Source: an uncultured Flavobacteriaceae bacterium (lineage in GTDB: Bacteria > Bacteroidota > Bacteroidia > Flavobacteriales > Flavobacteriaceae). Taken from it: a stretch of 64,000 bases of DNA. The position numbers were made by a program, and so were the translations under genes. A model generated the notes under the pieces. It saw nothing but the letters and a program-made list of their open reading frames with translations. It did no database searches and had not been told where the DNA came from. Positions 44,700-54,582 of this stretch are shown one piece after another. The stretch covers positions 62,001 through 126,000 of the forward strand of contig CANLQD010000001.1 in the NCBI GenBank assembly GCA_947493175.1. The letters run 5' to 3'. How positions within the stretch are numbered: the first letter of the stretch is position 1; each line of letters starts with the position of its first letter.

Positions 44700-45857
44700 A
44701 TGAATTATTCTCCTGCAATCGTAGTTGTCGCGTTCAATCGCCCAAAAAACTTAAAGAAACTTCTTAAATATCTGGAAAAGGCCAGTTTTAAGAACGAATT
44801 CGAGGTTTCTTTGGTTATAAGCATCGATTATCAAGACTCCGATGGAAACATGCAAGTAAGGAATATTGCGGAAAAATTTAATTGGAAGTATGGAAAAAAA
44901 AGAATCATAGCACATACCAAAAATTTAGGGCTCCGTGAACATATATTGAAGTGTGGCGATCTTACCCAGGAGTATGGTGCTATTATCTTATTGGAAGACG
45001 ATGTGCTGGTAGCACCTTCGTTTTATGAATACGCCACAAGAGCGGCAAATCATTATAGTGGCGAAAGCACTGTAGCGGGTATTTCGTTGTATGCTTATGA
45101 ATATGAAGAGCTTGGTTTGTTCAGGTTCTATCCTAAAAACTTGGGAAGCGATACCTATTTTATGCAATGGGCCGCTTCCTGGGGACAACTCTGGACAGAT
45201 AACCAATGGAATGGGTTTAGGGATTGGTACGCTCATAAAAAGGACATTAAAAAAATCAATATTCCCGATCGGGTGAAGAATTGGAGCAAGTCCTGGAAAA
45301 AATTCTATATCGCCTATCTTGTAGATCAGGATAAATTTTTTGTGTATCCATATCTTTCCTTCACAACCCTCACTGAGGATTTGGGCACACATATAAAGAG
45401 TGATGCCCAAGTCAATAACGTTTTCATTTCAAATATGGAAACCGCCATAAACATACGCTTCTCGGACATTTCAAAAGAAGAGTTAAAATATGATTGCTTT
45501 TTTCAACCTTTGGAGCGCCATGTTTTCATAGAGAGTTTGGGCAAAGAAGTGTATCTTTCTTTTGATATGTTCGGAACTAAATCTATTAATGATATCAGGG
45601 CTGAATATGTTTTTACCACAAAAAAATCAACGATGCCTATTCAAAAAAACTCCAATAAATTAATCCCCTATGAACTAAACCTAATTTACAATGAGCCTGG
45701 GGATATCCTTGTTTTTTCAAAAAAAAATAATCTTTCTGAAAATAACTCCATTCTGGGAAAAAGCAAACTGCAATCGAACTTCAGAAAAAAGAACAGTGTA
45801 AAAAATATGTTACTTATTGTTTTCGGCAAAGTCTTTCGAAAAGTTTTCAAATTTTAA
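44700..45857 (+). CDS. Glycosyltransferase (GT2-like, GNT-I related)
   Basis: 385 residues. The N-terminal nucleotide-sugar domain shows IVVVAFNRPKNLKKLLKYLE, then the metal-binding IILLEDDVLVAPSFYEYA near residue 95 and the acceptor segment QWAASWGQLWTDNQWNGF near residue 160. The same layout is found in the shorter protein at 48572-49429, so they are members of one subfamily. The C-terminal ~100 residues are basic with no recognised domain. It starts 9 bp after the pyruvyl transferase. Confidence 0.85.
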   Translation: MNYSPAIVVVAFNRPKNLKKLLKYLEKASFKNEFEVSLVISIDYQDSDGNMQVRNIAEKFNWKYGKKRIIAHTKNLGLREHILKCGDLTQEYGAIILLEDDVLVAPSFYEYATRAANHYSGESTVAGISLYAYEYEELGLFRFYPKNLGSDTYFMQWAASWGQLWTDNQWNGFRDWYAHKKDIKKINIPDRVKNWSKSWKKFYIAYLVDQDKFFVYPYLSFTTLTEDLGTHIKSDAQVNNVFISNMETAINIRFSDISKEELKYDCFFQPLERHVFIESLGKEVYLSFDMFGTKSINDIRAEYVFTTKKSTMPIQKNSNKLIPYELNLIYNEPGDILVFSKKNNLSENNSILGKSKLQSNFRKKNSVKNMLLIVFGKVFRKVFKF

Positions 45858-45952
45858 GTAATGTTTTGAAATATTAATTAATGTCATAAGAAAAATCATG
45901 TTTTCATTTTTCGACTATTACATCAGCAATTGTTTTACCAATTTCCAAAAAA

Positions 45953-47167
45953 ATGTCTAGGACCGGCAAAAAGATAATGGTATTCGATACTGCGATAACT
46001 GGCCATCATTCCGAATATATCGGGCACTTGGTGGATAGCTTACATAAAGTGAAAAATCAGCTAAACGACTATTACTTATTTGTAGTACATCCTAAATTTT
46101 CCTCCAGATTTCCGAAGATTTTCGAAAAAGCTGAAAGCAATGAAAACCTAAAATGGATACAGATCACCCCAGAAGAAGAAGACACGGTCAAAGGTGGATT
46201 AATGAGAAAATCCTTCGCTCGCTATCGGATTATGAGTCGATATGCAAGAGAATTACAAGTAAATCATGTTTGTTGCCTTGACTTCCACACCATTAAATAC
46301 GGTAGTATCCTTTTTAGGACAAAATATACAATGAGCGGCATTTTGTTCGTTCAATTCTATCGGCTTGATAGAAATTCTATAAAAGAAAAATGGACGTATT
46401 ACAAACGTTATTTGTTAACCAAACTAAGTGTAGCCAACCCCAGGCTAACAAGTGTTTTCGTACTTAACGATCAAGAAACCGTTAGTTTTATGAACAGGCA
46501 ATTCAGCACGAATGTATTTCGAATGTTGCCCGATCCCATTCCTGAATACCAACCTTTGCCAGGCTTCGACATCTACGAACAATATTCAATTGAACGCGAC
46601 AGAAAAATATTTCTTCATATTGGGTCTTTAGGTGACCGCAAAGGCACGGCTGAAGTGGTAGATGCCGCAGTTCATGTAGAAATCGGCTTGCAGCATAAAA
46701 TCACTATACTTTTAGTGGGCTTGGCAAGTACCGAATCTGAAAAAAGAGTGATATTAGATAAAATAGTCGATTATAAGGTTAAATCGGAAGTACAGATTAT
46801 ATGGGACGAATCTTTTGTGTCAAACTCCTATATGAAAAGTCTCTTTAATCAGTCTTTCGCAGTGCTGATTCCCTATAGAAATGCAGAGTTTTCAAGTGGT
46901 ATTCTAGGCCACGCCGCTGCATCAGGGAAAATGGTGATCGCTACGGGCAGGGGACTGCTTAAGGCAATGGTTTTAAAGTATAATTTAGGGCTTTTGGTCG
47001 GGAGCCCGGTAGCTAAAGAAATAGCGGAAAAAATGGTAGAATCGTTGTCTTATAAGCATACACCTGAGACCTCTGGAAAACTAGTAGCCAAGCATAGGCC
47101 AGCTGTTTTTTCCAGACTATTGTTAGAGCACCGGGAACAGAACACGATGACCAATCCACGGGAGTGA
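45953..47167 (+). CDS. Glycosyltransferase, GT-B fold (GT4-like)
   Basis: 404 residues. The N-terminus KKIMVFDTAITGHHSEYIGH has the glycine/His-rich acceptor loop, and the C-terminal half shows IFLHIGSLGDRKGTAEVV (start of the donor domain) and SFAVLIPYRNAEFSSGILGH, GKMVIATGRG, which replace the usual GT4 E-x7-E region in a divergent form. It adds one sugar to the repeat unit in the cytoplasm. Its end overlaps the GTG that could start the polymerase gene. Confidence 0.82.
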   Translation: MSRTGKKIMVFDTAITGHHSEYIGHLVDSLHKVKNQLNDYYLFVVHPKFSSRFPKIFEKAESNENLKWIQITPEEEDTVKGGLMRKSFARYRIMSRYARELQVNHVCCLDFHTIKYGSILFRTKYTMSGILFVQFYRLDRNSIKEKWTYYKRYLLTKLSVANPRLTSVFVLNDQETVSFMNRQFSTNVFRMLPDPIPEYQPLPGFDIYEQYSIERDRKIFLHIGSLGDRKGTAEVVDAAVHVEIGLQHKITILLVGLASTESEKRVILDKIVDYKVKSEVQIIWDESFVSNSYMKSLFNQSFAVLIPYRNAEFSSGILGHAAASGKMVIATGRGLLKAMVLKYNLGLLVGSPVAKEIAEKMVESLSYKHTPETSGKLVAKHRPAVFSRLLLEHREQNTMTNPRE

Positions 47168-47223
47168 CATTCAATACCAAGCGATATGAAGGCAAAAAGC
47201 CCAATAGCGTTGAAATAACAACA

Positions 47224-48450
47224 ATGAATTACCTAGATACGTACAAGCGTAAATATCACTTTTCGGTGAACTTCTTCAGCTTTTTCCTGTTGATTACGTT
47301 CATTCCGGATATTTTAGGTATACCGCCAAACGTAGTCGTTTATCCGTTCTGGGCCTTAAAAGCTGCTTTGGCGTTTTGGGTTATTATCAAATACCATAAA
47401 AACATCTATCATTTACAGCGGGCCGAGCAATTATTTGTATTCGTGGCCTTGGTATATTTATTTAATATGTTCATAGATATCTTTATGCAACATTACCCGG
47501 TTGGCCTTGGGTCTATGAGAGATTTGGTAGGTTTTGGCCTAAGTATTTTAATCGCTTTTTCATTTCGTTCAGATGCCTCTTTTTATTCAAAAAACTCTTT
47601 TAAGGTGTTTATCACGAGCTTAGCCGTGGGCCTTTTTATTGCATTCTTTTTAGCTCAAGAAAGCCCACCTCCTTTGGTGAATCGTTTTGATGCCAATTCT
47701 ACTGTCAATACTATTAACTATGGACAAATGGGATGTGCTATGTGCTTGGTATCGATTTTCGGTTTTTTGGATAAGCGACGATCGTTTAAAAAGCTCATTT
47801 TTGTTCTTTTCTTCTGTTTAGGAGTCTTGTCGATTATGAAAGCCGGTTCACGTTCCCCTCTTGTAGTATTAATCTTAGTAGGATCGTTCTACGCACTTGC
47901 AAGACTGGGATTTTTAAAAGCATTAATTGCCTTCATAATAGTAACACTCACTTTTTGGCTGTCTTTAGACTTTTTATTGGAACTAGGCGATACATTTGAT
48001 AGTGGACTAGCAGAAAGAGTTATCAATGCGATTGAAAAAAAAGAAACCAGTGGACGGGATGAAATTTATGCCAATACACTAAATATAATTTCAAAATCAC
48101 CCCTGTTCGGTGATTTTTATCTGGTTTCATCAGGCATTGCAAAAGGCTATTACCCTCATAACTTTTTCCTAGAAGCGTTTATGACAACGGGTTTAATCGG
48201 TGGAATCCCCTATGTCCTCATGGTTTTGGTTGCGGTTTATAAGTCTTACTTATTTTTAAGGGAGGAACATAAGGCTAGTTGGTTGGTCATTCTTTTTTTA
48301 CAAATTCTGGTCTATGGCATGTTTTCATCCTCTTTGTATAGCTCCCAGGACTTTTGGGCCTTGTGTCTGTTCGTATTATCTATACCCATAAAAGAAAAGA
48401 CTAGAAAAAAAGAAAGGAAGAGGCATCTAACGAAATCACTTTCTACGTAA
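47224..48450 (+). CDS. O-antigen/capsule polymerase-like membrane protein (Wzy)
   Basis: About 408 residues from the ATG at 47224; a GTG at 47164 that overlaps the previous stop would add 20 polar residues. There are some ten to twelve hydrophobic segments, a periplasmic region with GLAERVINAIEKKETSGRDE and the O-antigen ligase/polymerase hallmark PHNFFLEAFMTTGLIGG near residue 320. It should join flipped repeat units into polymer at the outer face of the inner membrane. Being single in this cluster with a Wzx and a Wzz-domain kinase, polymerase is preferred over ligase. Confidence 0.82.
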   Translation: MNYLDTYKRKYHFSVNFFSFFLLITFIPDILGIPPNVVVYPFWALKAALAFWVIIKYHKNIYHLQRAEQLFVFVALVYLFNMFIDIFMQHYPVGLGSMRDLVGFGLSILIAFSFRSDASFYSKNSFKVFITSLAVGLFIAFFLAQESPPPLVNRFDANSTVNTINYGQMGCAMCLVSIFGFLDKRRSFKKLIFVLFFCLGVLSIMKAGSRSPLVVLILVGSFYALARLGFLKALIAFIIVTLTFWLSLDFLLELGDTFDSGLAERVINAIEKKETSGRDEIYANTLNIISKSPLFGDFYLVSSGIAKGYYPHNFFLEAFMTTGLIGGIPYVLMVLVAVYKSYLFLREEHKASWLVILFLQILVYGMFSSSLYSSQDFWALCLFVLSIPIKEKTRKKERKRHLTKSLST

Positions 48451-48571
48451 AAGGTAGGAAGAGGTTGTTTAAATACTCAAACCAAACTCTAAAGTTATTA
48501 AAGAGTCATATAAAAATATAAGCCTACTAAAGGTTAAAAAAAGCCCTGTTGCAGTCTTCGCTTATAATCGC

Positions 48572-49429
48572 TTGGACAGTCTTCAAAAAACAGTTACTGC
48601 TTTACAAAAGTGTCAAGGTGCAAGGGAACATGAACTCTATTTTTTTTGCGATGGCCCTCGCCCAAAAGATGTCGTAGCCGTACACGCTGTACGGGATTAT
48701 CTCAAGACCGTTGATGGATTCAAGCGTATACATCTAAAGTTTTCCGAAAAGAATAAAGGCTTGGCCACCTCAATTATAGAGGGTGTTTCAGAAATTTTAA
48801 AGTTGCATAGCAAGATTATTGTACTGGAAGACGACCTTATCACAAGCATTAATTTCTTAAGTTATATGGACCAGGCTTTAGAGGCTTATGAAACAGAACC
48901 AAAGGTACTAGGTATCTCGGGATACACTGTACCAATTCAATTGGAAGGCAATTATCCTTACGATAACTACTTTACAAAAAGGGCAAGCTCTTGGGGATGG
49001 GCGACGTGGAAAGACCGCTGGGCATCCGTTGATTGGTCGGTTTCTGATTATGAGACCTTCTCAAAGAATAAACAATCCCAGAAAAGTTTCAACCAAATGG
49101 GGTCGGACATGACCAAAATGCTTGCTCAACAAATGAAGGGAGAAATCAGTTCTTGGGCCATCCGTTGGTGCTACCACCAGTTCAAGCAAGACCTCTACAC
49201 TGTCTTTCCTACGGTATCCAAGATAGAGAACATCGGTTTTGGAGCGAATGCGACCCATACGAGCACGGAAAATGACCGATTTGCCACAGTTTTAGATGTA
49301 TCGGACCAACACAAGTTTAAATTTCATCTGAAACCGACTTTAAATAGGCACTTGATAAGGCAATTCACCGCTACATATTCCCTTAAAACCAGGATTTATT
49401 ATAAAATTAAAACGATATTAGGGATTTAG
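48572..49429 (+). CDS. Glycosyltransferase (GT2-like), non-standard start
   Basis: 285 residues from the first standard start codon (TTG at 48572). However, the first strand of the fold (SPVAVFAYNR) is encoded just upstream in frame, back to a stop at 48470-48472, with no ATG, GTG or TTG. True translation therefore probably begins at an ATA or ATT in 48473-48520. The rest is normal for the subfamily: IIVLEDDLITSINFLSYM (metal site), KRASSWGWATWKDRWASVDW (acceptor loop). It is related to the gene at 44700-45857. Confidence 0.8.
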   Translation: MDSLQKTVTALQKCQGAREHELYFFCDGPRPKDVVAVHAVRDYLKTVDGFKRIHLKFSEKNKGLATSIIEGVSEILKLHSKIIVLEDDLITSINFLSYMDQALEAYETEPKVLGISGYTVPIQLEGNYPYDNYFTKRASSWGWATWKDRWASVDWSVSDYETFSKNKQSQKSFNQMGSDMTKMLAQQMKGEISSWAIRWCYHQFKQDLYTVFPTVSKIENIGFGANATHTSTENDRFATVLDVSDQHKFKFHLKPTLNRHLIRQFTATYSLKTRIYYKIKTILGI

Positions 49430-49546
49430 AACGTACAGTTGTTAGAAATAGTAGAAGCATGTATTACCGCATAAGCAGTAATGGGTTGTTCAAAGCGAAG
49501 CAATTAAAAAAATCCTTTTTAACCCTGATTATGACAATGTAAGGTT

Positions 49547-51982
49547 ATGGCAAAGAAAAAAAAGAAGTACCCGGCTATGAACCAAAAAGACCCTGAGTTT
49601 AGAGAACTATTGGATAGGTATCTTCGGTATTGGCCGTTATTTGTACTCTCTACCGTCTGCATTCTTCTATGTTCGTTAATCTACCTAAGTTTTGCCACTC
49701 CGTCCTACCTCTCCATAGCCAGTGTTATTATTAAAGATGAGGAGAGCAATGGTGCGTCAAGAGATAACCCTGGCTTTGCAAGCCTAGGGCTTTTGAGTGG
49801 TTTGGGCACCAATAGTATCGAAAATGAGCTTGGTATTCTTCGCTCCAAACGAATGATGACCAATGTGGTAAAAGCACTTGACCTGAATGTTCGCTACTTT
49901 GACGGAGAAAGTTTTAGAACCAGAGAGCTCTATAAGCAAAGCCCGTTTTTGATCCAACTACAGCAATTGGATGAAAAAAAATTAGGAGAAGCCATCACCG
50001 ATGAACTTAATAGCTTTGAACTTTCGGTCTTGGACAATCAGCAAATAGAAATTACCTATCCGGAAAATGATAGCACCCAGGTAACCGACTGGGATACCCC
50101 AGTAAGCGTCGATTTTGCTTCTTTTACCATCAGAAGGAACAAGAATTATGTGCCTTCGGATGAGGATGATGATAGGCTTCCTACCGTAATCGTGCAATTT
50201 GAAAGCACGGAACAGGTTGCCAACCTATTTCGTTCCAAATTACTGGTCGAGCTGAACGATGAAAACGCTACACTGATTATGTTAAATCTCGAGGATCCCA
50301 TCAAAGAAAAATCCCGGGACATATTGAATCAGGTTGTCTTTGAATATAACAGGGAAGCTATAGAGGACAAAAACTTAATTGCTGAGAATACCGCATTTTT
50401 CATAGACGACCGTCTAAACATCATCAATAAGGAACTGGATTCCGTGGAGACGGGAAAAGAACAGTTTAAGGAATCCAATAGCTTGGCAGATTTACAACTA
50501 GGGTCTGAACTTATTATGCAAAACGCCAGCGAATACAATGTTAAACAGCAAGAAGTAAATACGCAGCTAGAGTTAGTGACCTCGATGATTCGGTACCTGA
50601 AAGCGGGAAAATCGGATCTACTGCCTTCGAACATAGGAATAAACGATCCTGGTGTACAGCAGCTCATCGGTGAGTACAACCAATTGATCATCGATCGGAA
50701 TCGGGCGCTTATTGGTTCTACCGAAAGCAATCCGAGGGTCATCAACTTGGAACAACAAATCAATCAATTAAAATCAGATTTGAGAACTAGCTTCGTTCGT
50801 ATCCGAACAAACCTTCGAATTTCAAGAAATAACCTTCAAAAACAAGCAGGACTAATAGGCTCTCAAATTTCGGAAGTACCCGCTCAGGAACGTCAGTTTA
50901 GGGAAATCGAACGTCAACAAAACATTAAAGAAGCCCTATATCTTTATCTGTTGCAGAAACGAGAGGAGAACTCTTTGGCACTTGCCGCTACCGGACCTAA
51001 GGCAAAAATTGTGGATCAAGCGTATACGCTCCCCTACAAAATCTCACCTAATTCAAATATTGTTCTTTTCGCAAGTTTGCTTTTTGGTTTAGCCTTGCCT
51101 TTTCTGTACATCAACGCGAAAACGCTGCTGAACAACAAAGTTCAAAATCGTGCGGATACCCGAAAAATAACCAATGGAATACCCATTTTGGGGGAATTAC
51201 CACATATGAACAGTAACGATACTGTTTTCCAGGCAAACAACCGGTCGAGCCTCTTGGAAGCTTTTCGCATTCTAACTACCAACATACAGCATACCCTTTT
51301 AAAAGAAGCACCTCAAAAAAATGGAGTTTGTTTATTCGTAACCTCTACGGTCAAAGGAGAAGGGAAGACCTTTGTATCGATTAATTTGGCAATGACTATA
51401 GCTTCAAGTGGAGAACGCGTATTGGTAGTAGGGGCTGATTTAAGAAATCCACAGTTGAACCAATACACCACAAACGGGGAATCCCTACCGGGTGTAAGTA
51501 CTTATTTGAAGAATGAGTATACTTCGTTAGATTCACTTATTGTTGATTCAAAGCTTCATTCCAACTTAAAACTTTTACCCTCCGGGCCAATTCCTTCCAA
51601 CCCATCAGAATTGCTTAGAAAAGAGAAGGTTGATGAAATGTTCAAAACCTTAAAAGGACAGTTTGACTATATCATTGTCGATACGGCACCATCTATGCTA
51701 GTGGCAGATACTTTTATCATCAAAAAGCAATCGGACTTAACCTTATATGTGGTGCGGGCAGGATACACCAAAAAGAAATTATTGGAATTCGTTAAAGACT
51801 CCATAGAGGAAAAAAAGTTGACCAAAGCCTATCTAATCCTAAACGATGTGCAATTATCCGAATTGGGATACGGCAACAAATATGGGTATACCTATGGTCA
51901 AGAACGGCCCAATGCCGTTAAACTGCTTACTGTTTCGATACAAAGAAAACTAAATTACCTTAAATCTTGGTTGAATAAATAA
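49547..51982 (+). CDS. Polysaccharide chain-length tyrosine autokinase (Wzc type)
   Basis: 811 residues. A Wzz domain lies between two membrane helices (about residues 30-50 and 500-520) with a long periplasmic coiled-coil region, PALYLYLLQKREENSLALAA-like in its last part. The cytoplasmic BY-kinase domain has Walker A TSTVKGEGKTFVSINLA near residue 600, Walker A' VLVVGADLRNPQL and Walker B FDYIIVDTAPSM, and ends with a short tyrosine cluster (ELGYGNKYGYTYGQ). It controls chain length and export. In contrast to many capsule loci no wza-type exporter gene lies in the window. Confidence 0.93.
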   Translation: MAKKKKKYPAMNQKDPEFRELLDRYLRYWPLFVLSTVCILLCSLIYLSFATPSYLSIASVIIKDEESNGASRDNPGFASLGLLSGLGTNSIENELGILRSKRMMTNVVKALDLNVRYFDGESFRTRELYKQSPFLIQLQQLDEKKLGEAITDELNSFELSVLDNQQIEITYPENDSTQVTDWDTPVSVDFASFTIRRNKNYVPSDEDDDRLPTVIVQFESTEQVANLFRSKLLVELNDENATLIMLNLEDPIKEKSRDILNQVVFEYNREAIEDKNLIAENTAFFIDDRLNIINKELDSVETGKEQFKESNSLADLQLGSELIMQNASEYNVKQQEVNTQLELVTSMIRYLKAGKSDLLPSNIGINDPGVQQLIGEYNQLIIDRNRALIGSTESNPRVINLEQQINQLKSDLRTSFVRIRTNLRISRNNLQKQAGLIGSQISEVPAQERQFREIERQQNIKEALYLYLLQKREENSLALAATGPKAKIVDQAYTLPYKISPNSNIVLFASLLFGLALPFLYINAKTLLNNKVQNRADTRKITNGIPILGELPHMNSNDTVFQANNRSSLLEAFRILTTNIQHTLLKEAPQKNGVCLFVTSTVKGEGKTFVSINLAMTIASSGERVLVVGADLRNPQLNQYTTNGESLPGVSTYLKNEYTSLDSLIVDSKLHSNLKLLPSGPIPSNPSELLRKEKVDEMFKTLKGQFDYIIVDTAPSMLVADTFIIKKQSDLTLYVVRAGYTKKKLLEFVKDSIEEKKLTKAYLILNDVQLSELGYGNKYGYTYGQERPNAVKLLTVSIQRKLNYLKSWLNK

Positions 51983-52065
51983 TCCACACGATACACATTC
52001 GTGCCAGATTCAAGTGCCGTTCCCGGTGGTCACAAAAACCAAAACGACCAAAAAAACGACCTTTA

Positions 52066-53421
52066 CTAATACGCCTTTGCTTCTCCTGCAAAAACATTGT
52101 AAACAGTCATGAACAGAATTTGAATGTCCAATGCCAAGTTCCATTTCTCCACATAAAAAATATCCAAACGCGTTCTATTAAGAATATCGGCTTGCTTCAC
52201 AATTTCACCGCGATATCCCTTGATTTGAGCCAAGCCAGTGATTCCCGGTTTCACAAAGTGCCGGACCAAATATTTATCTACTGATGTTTCGTAGTCCCAG
52301 GTATGCAATTCCATATGGGGCCTGGGGCCTACGACACTCATATCCCCTAAAAAGACATTAAAGAACTGCGGTAATTCGTCAATACTCGTCTTACGCATGA
52401 GCTTTCCTATTTTCGTAATTCGAGCATCGTTCTTCGTAGCCATTTTTTTATCGGCATCCTTATTGGTTGTCATGGAACGAAACTTATAGCACCAGAACGT
52501 CTTTCGTTTAAGACCATGTCTTTTTTGCTTAAAGTATAGCTTTCCTGGAGACTCCAACCTAATCAATGCAAACAAAATAGGGGTCAACCAGGACAACACA
52601 AAAACAATGACCAAAGAAGAAAACACAATATCGAACGTACGTTTCACAATTCGGGCATATTCCGTATCCAGCGGAACCTTCCTTAAGTTCATAACCGGGA
52701 TTTTCTCATAGGACTCGATGGACATGGCCCTTGAAAAAATTTCTTTGTTATCAAGGATGACTTTAAATCGTATTAAGTTATTATCAGCAAAATTGATTAA
52801 GTTCTTGAGTTCGGGTGAATTAAATTTAGAAGCCACACAATAAATTTCGTCGACCTCGTTTTCTAGGATGTATCTGAAACAATCGACAACTTGTCCTAAA
52901 TAGGTGGGGCTTTTTGATGGTTTGTCATCAAAGTATCCCTTATAACGATACCCCAAATCAGGCTCATCGAATACTTTTCGTATCTTTTTTAGACTAGGGT
53001 CTCTGCCGACCACCACGACATTGACAAAGTTTCCGCCACGTTTTCGATATTTGCCCCGCACCCAATAGAACATGACCCGATACCAAAAAAGACACAAGAA
53101 AATAAGTAATAATACCAAAAACTGGTAGTCAAGCGATTCATACAGTCTTCCAGATACTCCAAAAACTGCAAAATAGGACAACGCATAGATGAGGTAAAGC
53201 TGAAATGCCTTGTGAACGTTCGTTACAAACTTTTCTTTCCTGGCCGTTGGATAATAATTAAGAAAATAGGTTATTACCAACCAAGAAAGGTTATAAAAAA
53301 CAATACGAGAAGGGTTGAGATAAGTTTCAGGTGTCAGCAGGTAAAGAACACCATTGATAATGACCAAATGCATCAAGATCGAGATGGGAATGATCAAGTC
53401 GGAATTTCGAAATCTATTCAT
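52066..53421 (-). CDS. Undecaprenyl-phosphate sugar phosphotransferase (initiating enzyme)
   Basis: 451 residues, WcaJ/WbaP type. Four N-terminal membrane helices (1-120), a soluble Rossmann-like domain (NVVVVGRDPSLKKIRKVF), one further helix near 275 and the catalytic C-terminal domain with KLYFKQKRHGLKRKTFWCYK, FRSMTTNKD, DELPQFFNVFLGDMSVVGPRP and KPGITGLAQIKGYRG. It transfers a sugar phosphate to undecaprenyl phosphate, starting each repeat unit. It is convergent with the kinase gene and marks the right edge of the polysaccharide cluster. Confidence 0.94.
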   Translation of the reverse strand: MNRFRNSDLIIPISILMHLVIINGVLYLLTPETYLNPSRIVFYNLSWLVITYFLNYYPTARKEKFVTNVHKAFQLYLIYALSYFAVFGVSGRLYESLDYQFLVLLLIFLCLFWYRVMFYWVRGKYRKRGGNFVNVVVVGRDPSLKKIRKVFDEPDLGYRYKGYFDDKPSKSPTYLGQVVDCFRYILENEVDEIYCVASKFNSPELKNLINFADNNLIRFKVILDNKEIFSRAMSIESYEKIPVMNLRKVPLDTEYARIVKRTFDIVFSSLVIVFVLSWLTPILFALIRLESPGKLYFKQKRHGLKRKTFWCYKFRSMTTNKDADKKMATKNDARITKIGKLMRKTSIDELPQFFNVFLGDMSVVGPRPHMELHTWDYETSVDKYLVRHFVKPGITGLAQIKGYRGEIVKQADILNRTRLDIFYVEKWNLALDIQILFMTVYNVFAGEAKAY

Positions 53422-53900
53422 ATATAGACTACAATTTGTCTTAGAAACAAAATACTATACTGAAACTAGCAATTCATGCAAATCGGTCCTAGTCCATCAA
53501 CATTAATCAACTTGTATACGCTGGGTACTTAAATGACACTCATAAAAAACAGTAATTTCGGGGGTTTCGGAAAGGTTTGGTATATTTAATGACTTACTCA
53601 AATGTAGATAAACACGACAGAACCCACAAGTTATAGACTCACTTTTTAAAGTTCGATCATCACAAAATCGACAAGATGCACCACCCTAAAAATATAGGTA
53701 GAAAATCAGCCTTTCGAATAGATTCTAACGACCACTTATTACAAATGGCAAACACAAAAGTTAGGGCACAATTTGATTGATTTTACTTTTCAAATTCATT
53801 ATTTTTAGTAACTTCGCCGCTCATTTGAAAAATAGATGGGTCGCATAGCTTCCACCTCCGCAATACTGCGGATGTACAAGCAGCTTCGGCAACACTATAA
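53422..53900. other. Intergenic stretch between phosphotransferase and tRNA
   Basis: 479 bp, AT-rich, containing the promoters of the phosphotransferase (leftward) and the tRNA (rightward). No gene is supported. Confidence 0.4.
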
Positions 53901-53974
53901 GGTCGCATAGCTCAGCTGGATAGAGCATCTGCCTTCTAAGCAGACGGTCGCAGGTTCGAATCCTGCTGCGATCA
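53901..53974 (+). tRNA. tRNA-Arg (anticodon TCT)
   Basis: All four arms can be folded: acceptor GGTCGCA pairs with TGCGATC (one G-T pair), the D arm AGCTCAGCTGGATAGAGC, the anticodon stem TCTGC/GCAGA around CTTCTAA, giving anticodon TCT (decodes AGA), and the T arm GCAGGTTCGAATCCTGC. The discriminator is A and CCA is encoded at 53975-53977. It is a common attachment site type for integrases, which fits the recombinase further right. Confidence 0.97.
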
Positions 53975-53987
53975 CCAGTAATATAAG

Positions 53988-54022
53988 GTCCCAGAGGTTT
54001 TAGTACCGCTGGGACTTTTTTT
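53988..54022 (+). terminator. Intrinsic terminator of tRNA-Arg
   Basis: Stem GTCCCAG / CTGGGAC with a 14-base loop, followed by seven T. It starts 11 bp after the encoded CCA. Confidence 0.9.
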
Positions 54023-54043
54023 GTTTGCACGTAGTTTGCACGT
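54023..54043. repeat. Two tandem GTTTGCACGT copies, possible recombinase site
   Basis: GTTTGCACGT is repeated exactly with one base between the copies, directly after the tRNA terminator. Short direct repeats next to a tRNA 3' end are typical of recombinase arm or core sites, but no second att copy was found in the window, so the role is a guess. Confidence 0.35.
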
Positions 54044-54582
54044 GAAACAAAAAATCTAGTGTGCTCATTTCGGTTTTACCCATTTGAGCTTATTTGACAT
54101 TAAGTTGTATTAGGTATTGATATCAACAAAAAATCTTATTCCGCTTTAGTCCCAATCTTACCGAAAAACTTTGCGCTTGGTTCCTGTCTCGATTTTATAA
54201 CGTCCGGGAAGGTAAGTGTTAAATAAAATCGGGAGAGGGCGCATCCTCTTATGCTTTTGGCAATCGTCTTACTGTATACAGGTAAAACGCATTTCCTATT
54301 TAATCTGGTAAATCCCAATTCCCCCACTTATATTATGATATCACTGAGCCAGATGTAAGGAAACAGATAAATGGAGCGGCAATGTCAGGTATGGGCAAGC
54401 AAGGAAGCTATTCGTTACCGTCTACGCATGTAGCCGAAGCTTTTTGTTTTGTGTTTATCATTATTTCGAGCCCATACCAAAAGATTTGGCTGACTCAACA
54501 AATAAGCTTAGGCCCATTAATTCGGTACCTAAAGATTTCTTAAAATCGACAATATTCTAGGTATTCTTTCTCAGCAAAGTAG
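54044..54582. other. Gene-free stretch with a possible coding remnant
   Basis: About 540 bp. Between a stop at 54301 and a stop at 54541 there is an open plus-strand frame of 79 codons (QFPHLYYDITEPDVRKQ, then SGMGKQGSYSLPSTHVAEAF) without an early start codon. It reads like a fragment of a real protein rather than noise, but I cannot name it. No intact gene is supported. Confidence 0.35.

Noticed and set aside
53821..54030. 69-codon minus-strand frame across the tRNA
   Set aside because: A common artefact of tRNA sequence read as protein (RSRIRTCDRLLRRQ); it covers the tRNA and its terminator.
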